Below are positions 52,601 through 62,741 of a DNA stretch of 64,000 nucleotides, one piece after another. The stretch's first letter is position 1, and every line of letters starts with the position of its first letter. The stretch comes from Icerya purchasi. Its lineage: Eukaryota; Arthropoda; Insecta; Hemiptera; Monophlebidae. The stretch is from contig CM077115.1 in the NCBI GenBank assembly GCA_039619475.1, forward strand, positions 591,505,643 through 591,569,642. Reading direction: 5' to 3'. Made by a program: the position numbers and the translations under genes. Below the pieces are notes generated by a model. It was not told the origin of the DNA and did not search any database. It worked only from the letters and a program-made list of their open reading frames with translations.

Positions 52601-55580
52601 ATGACTTCTCTAATTCAGTTTCGCAGTAAACAAAATTGTAAGAATTATAGTAATATCCAAAAAATGGACTGATCATATAAATGGCATTTTAAATGTAAAT
52701 AATACACTACAAATTAATTCGGAATTATTCCATGTGCTGCATTTAAACATAAGAACTGTAAGACGTAACTGGGATGAGTTTACAACGTACATTCACACGT
52801 CACCTTTAAGTGTCATTGTATTAACCGAAATCAATATAAGTAAGGATGAATTGAATTTATATAATATAACTGGATTCACGAGTATCGGACTGCAAAGACC
52901 TATTGGGTATAACGGAGGAATACTTGTGTTCATAAATAATAAATTTAAATTTCACATTCGGGAAGTTAATAATAGGCCAAGTATGGACCTGGTAATGCTA
53001 GATATAGATATTTTCAAAAGAAATCCTTTACGCTTAATTGCGGTATATAGATCACGGAGTAAAAATGTAGGCGAATTTATAAACGAAACCGCTACACTCA
53101 TAAAAAAATTAAGTAATAAAGATAATTTTCTGATTTGCGGCGATTTTAATATCGATTTCCTGCTCCATAATGTTCAGGTTAAGAATTTTTTAAATGTAAT
53201 ATATGGGTCAGGAGCAGTTCAGCTAATAAATGGAATTACAAGAGAGGAAGAACGAATAGATAGAAGTACACAATCCTGTATAGACAACATATTTCTTAAG
53301 TATAACTCAAATGATATTATTTCGGGAATTATTAATACAAAAATATCAGACCATTATGTCATCTGTTGTGCATTTAGTACACTGAACCGGAAATGTCAGC
53401 ATCTTAAAAGCTCCCCAAAATATGTCTTTGATGAAAAAAGGTTACATAACAAGATAATTAATTACAACTGGGATGAAGTAAGGAAGTTAACAACGGCAGG
53501 AAATATATATGATCATATACATTCAGTTTTTAAAAGCATATATAGCGAATGCAATTTGAAAGTATGGGAGAGGGAAAAGATGACTAAATATAGCCCTAAG
53601 AACGAATCGATGAGTCAAAAAATAATCAATTTTATGAAAATTAGAGACCGATATTTTAAATTCAGTAAAGGGAATAGAACCAATATTCGATATAAAAACC
53701 TATTTAGGAAATATCGAAACATAGTTACAACAGAAATAAGAAACGCTAAACAGAAGTATTATCAAAGTCAAATAGTTAAAGCAAATAATGACTGTAAAAA
53801 AGTATGGAATGTAATTAACAATATTGTTAATAAAAAAAACAGAACAACAATTGATGATTTCATTATAAAACATTTTGAAAATACTGAAATAGCAGTTGAA
53901 CAATTTAGTGAATACTTTATACGTTCAGTTGAACAACTTAGACACAAATGTCACACGCAGTTACTGAATACTAACTCCGATACTGTTATTTTATCTTCTT
54001 TTTTCATTCCACTTGCAAATAAATCCCAAATAGAATTAATAATTAATAATCTAAAAATTCATAAGGCACCTGGATGGAATGAAATTAGGGTTAAAGATAT
54101 TAAACAAAACCCAAATATATTTATCTCCATTTTGACGAACATGGTCAACTACTCTATAAAGGAAGCTAACACTCCTGATGGACTGAAAAGAGGCATTGTC
54201 AGGCCGATATATAAAAAAGGACCGCAAATTCAATTTGAAAATTATCGTCCAATAACAATTATACCTGTAATAGCTAAAATATTAGAACATTACATTGATA
54301 AACATTTAAGAAATTATTTAGAAAAAAACAACTTACTCTATGAAAATCAACACGGCTTTAGAGAAAAAAGATCTACGATAGCGTTACTAAGATCGATCGC
54401 AAATAATATAAATATGCGATTGTCGAAGACAAACCAATTTCTAATTACATTTATTGACCTGTCTAAACCGTTTGACTTAGTCGACCATGAATTACTGATC
54501 AAGGACTTAGAAAATTTGAGAATTATAAATAATCAACTAAAGTGGTTTAAGAATTACATAAAAAATAGGAAATGTATAGTAAAAATCGCAGGGAATAAAA
54601 GTAATGAAAAAACGATTCATTGCGGAGTAGGTCAGGGCACCATATTGGCCCCTATTCTCTTCTTAATTTACACTAACTCGTTACATAAGCATATTAAAAA
54701 TGCTAAGTTATATGTGTTTGCCGATGATATTGCCTTATTAGTGGAGCATAAGAATTTAGAAATAGCGGAAAGATTACTACAAGAGGATATAGATAATTTT
54801 AGTAAATGGGCACATGATAGGAGGTTACGTATTAATATAAATAAATCTAAATTACTGCACATTCGGAACAGTACCAAACATATGACACACGATCCGCGAA
54901 TTACCCTCCATAATAATGATTGCATACACGAACTGCATATAAATAACAACACTCATTTGTGTTGTTGTCCACCGCTTGAAAACATAGAAAATTTTAAATA
55001 TCTAGGTATATATATCGATAAATACTTGAACTGGAAAAAACACATTCAAAATTTAAATTCGAAAATAAGACAGTCAATTCCAGCTTTACATAAAATAAAA
55101 CAGGTTTTAACATATCGCACATTACGTATATACTATGATTCAATAATAATGTCCAGAATTTTATATGGAATTCAAATATGGGGTGAGGCTAAGAAAACGG
55201 AAATAAATAAAATAAGCAAAATACAGAAAAGGTGTTTGAAACTTATACTCCCCTACTGGAACCAAAACGATTCCGAATCAACTTGGTGGAAAGAAAACAA
55301 CAAAATGTCCCCCAAGATGTACTATTTCTATTATAGATTACTTGAATTTAATGTCAATAATATAAAATTACCATCTAGGCAAAAAATTCGATTAACAAGA
55401 GACCAAAATAATACATATTACATCTACCCTCGAGGCGTAAATCTACGAACTGATAATACTGATGACTTAGTTCTAATTAAACTAATTAGTAAAATACCCC
55501 ATAATATATTAAACGAAAAAAAACTTGGTTTGTGGAAAGGGGAAATAAGGAAATGGTTGAAAGAATGGTGTAAAGAGTAA
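52601..55580 (+). pseudogene. L-2 ORF2: endonuclease and reverse transcriptase, one early frameshift
   Basis: The ATG at 52601 starts MTSLIQFRSKQNCKNYSNI, parallel to L-1. An extra A in the A-run near 52660 shifts the frame, after which the remaining roughly 960 codons to 55580 are open (WTDHINGIL..., LHLNIRTVRRNWDEF). Endonuclease blocks LTEINISKDEL, LICGDFNIDFLLHN, QSCIDNIFLKY and KISDHYVICCAF are present. In RT, motif A reads TFIDLSKPFDLVDH, with Pro replacing the usual Ala; motif B GVGQGTILAPILFLIYTN and motif C YVFADDIALLVE are normal. No RNase H. With only one clear lesion this is a recently inactivated copy; internal initiation could still yield most of the protein. Confidence 0.88.
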
Positions 55581-55886
55581 AACCCACGATACGGTTCGAA
55601 TCATCACATTTTATAATTTTATATTATTGTTTCTTTCTTTTTCTTTCTTTCTTTATTTACTTTTTCTTCTTCTCTTCTTTTCTTTTCTTTTCTTCGTATT
55701 TGAAGATATTTTGCTACCCTCATGTATCGGTATGTAGATGAGTACTTGCTGTGTGTGTATGTAATTGTATGTGTGTACTATGCCATAAGTTATATAAACT
55801 TAGTTGACTATAATTATGATATATAGGATAAGCTAGAATAATTGTAATTTAGTATCTTAAATAAACGGTAATAAGAGTGTCGGGCA

Positions 55887-55916
55887 CTCACACAACGGGC
55901 ATACTTGCCCTGTGAG
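55887..55916 (+). promoter_or_regulatory. 3'-terminal hairpin of L-2
   Basis: CTCACA and TGTGAG (six pairs) enclose GGGCA-tact-TGCCC. It is conserved with L-1 at 47163-47192, where the outer stem is five pairs and the linkers differ. It lies about 25 bases before the A-tail. Confidence 0.65.
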
Positions 55917-55955
55917 ACCCACAACTTATTTAAATAATAAAAAAAAAAAAAAAAA

Positions 55956-55963
55956 GTTAGTAA
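55956..55963. repeat. Target duplication of L-2, right copy (imperfect)
   Basis: GTTAGTAA directly after the L-2 A-tail; the partner is at 50624-50631. Confidence 0.65.
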
Positions 55964-56345
55964 GTGTCTGAAAAGGGAAGTTGCGCAGATCGTAATTAGG
56001 AGGAATATAAGCAGATATAACATTTAGAGGACTTGAAGAATAGTTAGGAATAGAGATATGATCTAAATTGGGATGAGGAGGATTAGGAGGAAACAAAGTA
56101 TGAGTGTCATGAGCTGTGAATGGGATGTCATTTCTTACCAAAATAGCCGCTCCACCGTAGCCGTCACTGCGGTTAGAGCAAATGATGGAGAAATCTCGGA
56201 AGTTTATGTCTGAAGAGCTTTTTATCCAAGTTTCTGAAAGTAGTGCTATGTTAATATTGTGATAATCTAGAAGATACTCTAGAGCATTTTTGTTAGCCTT
56301 GATACTCCGACAGTTCCATTGTAGTATTCTAATTCGACAGGACAT
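55964..56345 (-). pseudogene. S-C ORF2: start and first part of endonuclease
   Basis: ATG at 56343-56345 gives MSCRIRILQWNCRSIKANKN, then YHNINIALLSETWIKSSSD, RSDGYGGAAILVRNDIPF, PLNVISAYIPPNYDLRNF and PFQTLTN, where L-2 interrupts. These are the first catalytic blocks of the APE-type endonuclease. Upstream in-frame codons extend to 56477 without a homologous counterpart, so the start at 56345 is preferred (S-A and S-B start equivalently just before ILQWNCRS). Confidence 0.87.
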
Positions 56346-56557
56346 TGTACGCTTTAGAATAGAAGGAATACGAGGGAAGGAAATAAAAGGGATAGAGAGG
56401 GATGGAATATAAAGTGCAACGAATTGTCGAGTAAGGCCAAAGGATACTACAAACGGAGAAAGTAGATACAGAAACAAACACAGTGTTGAGAGATATGGTG
56501 ATAAACCAAAAGGATTTAAAAAAAGAAGACTGAAGAATGAAGAAGAAGTGAATTAGA

Positions 56558-56913
56558 AGCTCCCTCTGCTCAAATAAATCCTTGCAAGAGGGTCGCCGCA
56601 TGCTATCAACTAACCTAGTTAAAGGCAGCAAGCAACGCCGACAAAACGCTTTGGTAAAGAAGGAATAAGAATAGGGATTGAAATGATAAAAGGAAAGTAA
56701 AAGCTCCCATCGCTCAGAACAATCATTGCGGCTGGGTCCTCGTATGCTATCAACCAACCTAGTTAAAGGAGGCAAGCAACACCGAAAGAACGCTAAGTGG
56801 AAAATGAAAATGAACGAAAAAGGCTCCCACCGCTCAAATAAATCATTGCATGTGGGCCGTCGCATGCTATCAACTAACCTAGTCAAAGGCAGCAAGCAAC
56901 GTCGACGAAGCGC
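56558..56913 (-). repeat. Threefold repeat in the ORF1-ORF2 spacer of S-C
   Basis: Three related units of about 92 bases begin at 56558, 56702 and 56822 (spacing 144 and 120). All share CTATCAACTAACCTAGT and GGCAGCAAGCAACG-like blocks, with divergence between them. On the minus strand they lie in a single open frame (56329-57123) and read LPLTRLVDSMRRPTCNDLFE, LPPLTRLVDSIRGPSRND and LPLTRLVDSMRRPSCKDLFE, so the peptide is conserved better than chance would suggest. Function unknown. Confidence 0.75.
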
Positions 56914-57095
56914 CATAAAAGAAAAAGAAAGACAATTTATGACGATTATGTTATGTCTGTGGAGAAGTATAGTGTGAATAGTAGTATGAAAATAGGATAA
57001 AAAATTGTGTATCTTAAAAGGAATAATTAGAGAAGGAAAGAAGGAAAAATAATAAACAAATAGGAAACTTAAAGTCGGAGATCGTGTCTGGTTAG

Positions 57096-58383
57096 CTATG
57101 TCAAAGATTGTAAAACCTGACATATGGCTAAGACTTTATCTTCTAAATTAGGAATGTTGAAATTTCTGAGAGCAGATAGAAGTGCAGAAGTTAGGGCATT
57201 AGGAGTAGAAAGAGCAGAAGAGTTATCTAGAGAAACGTTGATACCGTTTGTAGATGATTCAGTATTGGTGATTTTAGAGGTAGAAGGAGTTGTTGGAGGA
57301 AATGGGGGAAGCTTAGGAGCATCGGAACGATAGCCTTTTGCGGTAGCACTCTTGGATAGATTAGAATAATATTTATTGAGGGGATTTTGAGTTTTCGAGT
57401 TGGAGTAATGTTTTTGGACTGGAATAGTAATGTAAGAGGAAGAAGAACTGCTTGAGTAGTTTTGTCGTTTTCTCTTTGTGGTGGTGGATGATGAATTCGG
57501 AAGGGGAGCGAAGTTGGCAGGGTTAGACACGTCGGCAAAAGTAAATGCAGGAGAGACTAGTTTACCTTGGCTGATTTCTTTTGCTTCGGAAAAGGAAATG
57601 TTTTGCAGACTCATAATTTTATGTATTTTGACTTGGTCTTTATAGACTTCACAATTAAGATCTAACGCAGAGTGATTTCCGCCGCAAAGAACACAATGGA
57701 AGCAGGCTGTACCATTTTGCTGGGTAATAGTGCACTCGGAAGAGACATGACTACCAGCGCATAGAGAGCAAACAGTTTTACTACGGCAAGAAGAACTGAA
57801 GTGACCAAAACGAAGGCAGTTACGGCATAACTTGGGTTTCCGGATCACTGGTTCAACCTTTACACAATAAGAATCGTAAAAATAAATAAAAGGAGGAAGA
57901 ACGGTGTCCAGGAATTTAATTTCGACAGCTGGAATAGGAATGAAGGAGTCGTCTTTACGCTTTTTCATTCTTCGAATACTGACAATCGGTATTTCGGATG
58001 AACAATTTAGCAGGAGTTCGTCAATAGATAAATCAGAAGGAATTTCTCGGATTATACCGAAACAGAAAAGTAGGGATTGAGGGATAAATGCTCGAATCTT
58101 CAGCTCTTTATGTATTTTATTGCTAAGTAAAAACTGATTAGCTTCGCTAATAGATGTAAAATTTAATTTGATTAAATTTTTCCCTGATCGCGTAATCGAA
58201 GAAAGTCAATCTAGCTAACGACATGGGACGAAAATTAGCGACGTTTTTATCATCTAGGCTTTCGACTAGTAAAACAATCTGGCCTTTATAATTATCAGGA
58301 AAGGTGGAAATAATATTAGATCCGCTTATATTGTCGGTGCTATTTAAATTAGACAAGTCAGTTTGTGTGGATGTAAGATCCAT
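57096..58383 (-). pseudogene. S-C ORF1 (gag-like, three CCHC knuckles), one frameshift
   Basis: From ATG 58383: MDLTSTQTDLSNLNSTDNIS, then IVLLVESLDDKNVANFRPMS and LARLTFF. A frame change near 58190 leads into a long open frame to 57096: FTSISEANQFLLSNKIHKEL, KIRAFIPQSLLFCFGIIREI, IPIVSIRRMKKRKDDSFIPI and PAVEIKFLD. The three knuckles are CRNC-LRFG-H-FSSS-C, CSLC-AGS-H-VSSE-C and CVLC-GGN-H-SALDLN-C. IMSLQNISFSEAKEISQGK and a Ser-rich tail follow. It is the best-preserved ORF1 of the family in this window. Upstream of the ATG the frame stays open to a TAG near 58555, so an earlier lost start is possible. Confidence 0.85.
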
Positions 58384-58560
58384 CTTAGTTATATTATCAT
58401 TAATTTCTACTGAAATGTTATTGTTAGAAATAGAAGATGGAGCACTAGCTGAAGGAGGAGAAGTTGCGATCGGAAGAGATTTATTTTTATTCGCTGGTTT
58501 TGTGACATTAGCCGCGCTTTTGACGACCGAACGGGAATTAAGCGGAGGAGGCTAAACTAT

Positions 58561-60540
58561 TAAATCGAAATAACGGTTAAACGAAACAGTAACGACGATT
58601 ATTAGAAATGATAATAGCGAAAAGAGAGGCGATTAGAATTACGAGTACGCAAGGTAAATACGAAACAATCCGATAGTACCGCAACAATTGAACACAACAC
58701 AAATAAACTTTATCGATGTAACAAATTATAAATACAGCCTAGTCGTCGCATTACCTTTGTTGGTACGGCGTAAAATTTTAAGGAAGTAATCAATTTTGAT
58801 GTTACCGTTAATCTTTTTTTCTTCTAGTCTGCTGTTGTTTTTTTTTTTGTTAAATACATATATATGGTTTCAATCAATTTTCTTTATTGGATACTTGGTG
58901 TCGACTAGCCTTTCCATTAGTCTGTGTAAAAATAAAATAATAAAAAAAAAAAAAAAGAGAAAAGCCTGATGCTCTGAGAGAATTTGGTCCGATCGTAAAG
59001 GACAGAAAATCTATATCAAGTGGTTCCAGAGGTAGGGACTCGCTCAAATCGAATCCACATCAATTGTGGGCCTCTATGCTCGGATGGTGACCATAGGTGG
59101 TGCGGATCTTCCGGAGTTAGTATGAACGCTGCGCTATTTGGCGATTTCAATGTGGAGCATCTTTCCTTTTTATCCTTAATATATTGTAAGCTCGTCGTCC
59201 GCAGATGACGTTTGAATAATGAATAATCAATGATTTAGCTTTTCTGGACGGGAATTGCGAGCACTGCTTTGCAGTCGCAACCGTAGGCGAATAGCGATGT
59301 CTCTTGCCTCATCGGGCATTGTGGGCACTGCATTGCAGTTGCGACCATATTGTTGATAAGGATCTTTTTGTGGGCGCTGCCCAACAACCGCAGACATGGA
59401 TAAAAATACTTTTCTTTTTATGCTGGTCACACCGCGCATTTAGTATAAATATACATAATATATTATATATTATAATCAGGTATAACGGCTAACAAGACAT
59501 GAGAGCTTTCCTTTCCTTTAAGGTATCCTGTATATTTTTTCGTCTACACATTTATTTCCCTTCGGACTGCTAATTGCACGGGTTCTCTAGTACCGATCTT
59601 TTTTGACTCCCTTGCTATCTCTCCATAGTAGTTCTGGCCGTTTCCACCTTCCCCAAATAACTTTCCTAGTGTCCTCAGTTTCCTTTTATCCTACGTTCTT
59701 CCTTCTTGATGGGTAATCGTCCGTAGCTGACAACCCCAATAAAAAAGTAAAAAAAAAGTAAAAAAAAACGAATATTATGATGAATGCACGCGGAAAACTA
59801 ATACTGACTAGTGTAAATCGATACACGCACCGACGTGAACTTACGACCAAATTAAACGATCGATCATTATCGACCATCATCGACTGAACAACGAATTATT
59901 CTAAATTATCGAATTATCATGCAAGCTGCACGAAAGAAGATTTCGCTACACGATGGACTATTCCAAACGACATAGTCGAATCGCTGAAAATTACCCCGTA
60001 CCTTATCAATTAATTCGAATGCCGCAGAATTTTCTAGAATATTTCTATATTTTATCTTTTATTTTAAAGCGGCCACTAGCTGGTCTTTCCGGGATTTTTA
60101 CAAATTATCTTGCGACAATCGTAGCTACACGCTCCGTACTTATACGTTTCGACGGTAAACGCTACATCTCCGCGTTTTTCGACCGCGATAACCCACGCGA
60201 AAAACCAGTTCGCTCGCGCAACACAGCCGACACAACGGCTGCGTTCGGGATAACCAGGCTTCCCGGTCAAAATAGCTTCTCCGATCGCAATTTGCCGTCA
60301 TCTCTGCTGCCCGAAAAAAACCCGAAATATAAATGATATTAAAATCGAAATAATAATTTCTACCTCGGACGGCATTATCAGAAAGCATATAAAACGTAAT
60401 TAAAACGCTGCAGCTGCCGAATCCGTCTCAATATATATTGTTCTCATATTTTGAACATGTATGGTTGCGAGTAAATATGCGAGAGTAAGTGTAAGAGTAT
60501 CATGAATGTGAATAATCCATAAAAAAAAATATATATATAT
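58561..60540. other. No recognisable gene; weak short duplication
   Basis: Nearly 2 kb. An A-run at 58945-58959 could be a retroposon tail. At 59247-59285 and 59315-59352 a motif of the type GGCACTGC(A/T)TTGCAGT(T/C)GC(A/G)ACC occurs twice, about 68 bases apart, with a weaker third near 59370-59395. A 127-codon plus-strand frame at 59953-60336 has no recognised domain, and I do not claim it as a gene. Confidence 0.35.
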
Positions 60541-60671
60541 ATACAAGTAATATAAGGGTGACTTTGGAACAGTTATGTCAACATTTTTATAAAACATAGT
60601 ATAAGGGCCACTTTAGGATAAAAATGTCAATTTTTATACAAAACATTCAACATGCTAAAATTTAAACAAAC

Positions 60672-61482
60672 CCGCCAAAGTCTGGCATGATTGGAGTTGG
60701 ATAAGGAAAGGATATCTGAAGAAGGGAAATAGTTGAGGAATGAATCAAGGCGACCAGCAGAACGAGCCAAAGAATTAGCTGCGTCGTTGCCGTCAATTCC
60801 GGAATGACTAAGAATCCATAAAAAATCAATAAGAATAGAGCGAGATGACTGCAGAGTGGCGGTAAGAGAACGTATTGAGAAAGTAATACCATCAGAGGAA
60901 TGTGAAGGAGGAGAGTATATGGCTTGAAGGACGCCTTTAAAGTTCAAAATTATGAGGAATTGGTAAAGTTCGCTTAAAGAAGAAATAAAAGAGATAGCCT
61001 GATCGATTCTGCAAAAAAAAATAGTGCAGAAGGAAGGAAGGGAAGGATTCAGAATGCTGAAATGACGGGGCAGTAAACGCGCCACCGACGCCGTTCTCGC
61101 TCTTGGAACCACCGGTAAAGATGAATACACGAGCAGGCAAAGAGGAATTTAATAAATGAAGAAATTCATTGTTGATTGCATCGTGAGAAGAGGAATGGGT
61201 CCGAAGTGGAACTTGATAGGCTGCCATAGAGTAAGGGAGAGTGTTATAGGAAAAGATAACGGGAGAAAAATTAGGAAAACGGGCAGCAATGAGCGACAGA
61301 ATTGAGATTATATGAGGAGAAATACGCCAGTGGTTTTTAATATACAGATAAGAAGAAATAAGTTTGGACGAGAAGACGGGAAGCCGTTTAATTATGAAGC
61401 GATACTTAAGCTGAGAACGGCGAATAAACAGTGGTTGGGTAACTGACTTTGATAAAACTGTGGGAATGGGAGAGGATTTCAC
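60672..61482 (-). pseudogene. Family S ORF2 fragment (thumb and RNase H), truncated at both ends
   Basis: Frames 60937-61482 and 60627-61130 give LFIRRSQLKYRFIIKRLPVF, SYLYIKNHWRISPHIISILS and ARVFIFTGGSKSENGVGGAF, then after a frame change SIRSLTATLQSSRSILIDFL, WILSHSGIDGNDAANSLARS and SNSNHARLW, where similarity stops at the edge of the left inverted-repeat arm. The first RNase H Asp is Gly here (TGGSK). It is cut exactly where the inverted repeat starts, so it was either captured or overwritten. Confidence 0.78.
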
Positions 61483-62540
61483 TTGAAAATAATTATGTCA
61501 AAATTAAAAACAATTAAATGATTTCGAAAAATTTTTTAAAATCAATTTTAAAAAAATATGTATTTCGTTACCTTCATGATATCCGGGAGAGATGTCTAGT
61601 GATGTGTTCGACACCTCATTTAATGTTTTTTTAAAAATCGGTTTTATTAAATTTGTATCAGGAAAACAAGGCAATCAAATCAACCCCATCCATATGGTCG
61701 GGGTTGAAAATCAACTCGATTAGAAGTAGGGCGGCCATATGGACGCTGTGAAATTGTCAGGAGACCAAGTTGATAAAAAGCAGCTCATCCATATGGATGT
61801 AACGAAATCTTACAACACTTTTATAATGTTTACTAAGCTCATCTCATTAAATGGCTTTTTAAAAATTGCTTATATTTATTTCTCATTGTTGTAGGTGAAC
61901 TCACCTTTTTCTATTTCTCTACCTTCATTGTGGATGATTCCAACTCATTTAAGTATTTTTTAAAAAAGATGCTTTAAAAATATGGTTGAATTAAAGAAAT
62001 TAAATCTATGTATAAAGTATGGAAGCCGATAATAATGATAATAATACATTAAACATTTTTAGAGAAGTTAGTAAATCTTCAACTTAAAAATATTTTAAAG
62101 ATTTAAAAAAAGGTACTGTTGATTGTTTCATTATAAAAACAAAATTTGGAAAGGGTGTTATTTTAACCATTATTTGCAAAAATGAATGTTCCCAAAGCGA
62201 ATATCTGATAAATTACTACCACTTGTTCATAGAAACCCTAATGATAATCCTCCTAAAGTAATTTATGTCGGCATAGTAAACAATAGTTGTGAGGCAGATT
62301 TTGCAGAATAAGTTGTAAATTTTTAAATGTTACATAACATTTTGCAATTAATTAAAATTGATTGAATCTAAAAGGTTTGTTAAAGTTTTTTCATTTTTCA
62401 AATTTTTACATTTTTACATTTTTAAATTGTTTGCGTTTTCTCAATTTTTTGAAATGTTTGCATTTTAAATGTTTTGTTTAAATTTTTGTATTTTGAAATT
62501 TGATGATTTTATATTTTTTCAATTTTTTCATTTTAAGTGT
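61483..62540. other. AT-rich interior of the inverted-repeat region
   Basis: No gene is established. CATCCATATGG or a near copy occurs three times between 61680 and 61800. Residues KGTVDCFIIKTKFGKGVIL (from about 62110) and, in another frame, MFPKRISDKLLPLVHRN (about 62180-62230) loosely recall small insect repeat proteins with a TKFGK...LPxR pattern, but the evidence is thin. T-rich runs with repeated TTTTGTTTAAATTTT lie at 62400-62540. Confidence 0.35.
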
Positions 62541-62741
62541 TTTGTTTAAATTTTATCGTATTGAATGTTTTGTTTAAATACTCTCAAGTGTCCCTTATAC
62601 TATGTTTTGTGAAAATTTTAACATAATTGTTTCAAAGTCATCTATACTACTTACTTATACGAGTATGTATATATAGCATTTAGTCTCTTAATAATTGTAA
62701 TGAGTACACTATGGTTACAATATAACAATAAGAAAAAATGA

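Larger units (their letters stand above)
50632..55955 (+). mobile_element. CR1/L2-group element L-2, nearly full length, inserted in S-C
   Basis: Plus strand, opposite to S-C and L-1. Leader 50632-50774, ORF1 50775-51521, a spacer of about 1.08 kb, ORF2 52601-55580, a 3' UTR with the shared hairpin, and A-tail 55939-55955. An imperfect 8-bp duplication flanks it. ORF2 is clearly the same family as L-1 (same motif order, ending KWLKEWCKE versus KWLKEWCKD). Its main defect is one frameshift near the start of ORF2. Confidence 0.88.
43856..58560 (-). mobile_element. S-C: family S element split by two CR1/L2-group insertions
   Basis: Reading the minus strand: ORF1 (58383 to 57096), spacer with a threefold repeat (56913-56558), ORF2 start at 56345, the endonuclease N-part to 55964, then a CR1/L2 element (50632-55955, plus strand), endonuclease middle at 50631-50491, a second CR1/L2 element (47131-50490, minus strand), then endonuclease end, RT and RNase H (47130-43913), 3' UTR and poly(A) (T-run 43842-43858). 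Subtracting the insertions leaves about 6.0 kb, the normal length for the family. Besides the insertions, ORF1 and ORF2 carry frameshifts. Confidence 0.9.
60541..62654. mobile_element. Region bounded by long imperfect inverted repeats, enclosing a family S fragment
   Basis: The left arm (60541-60671) and right arm (62541-62654, inverted) align over most of their length: GTGACTTTGGAACAGTTATG with the complement of CATAATTGTTTCAAAGTCAT, ACATAGTATAAGGG in both, and ACAAAACATTCAA...TAAAATTTAAACAAA in both. The left arm itself contains two related subunits of about 52 bases (starting TATAAGGGTGACTTTGG and TATAAGGGCCACTTTAGG). Between the arms lie the family S fragment and about 1 kb of AT-rich DNA. 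This looks like a DNA transposon with long, internally repeated termini, or two inverted copies of a repeat. Confidence 0.55.

Noticed and set aside
59953..60336. 127-codon plus-strand frame as a host gene
   Set aside because: No domain, no homologue recalled, no supporting splice or promoter signals; length is compatible with chance.
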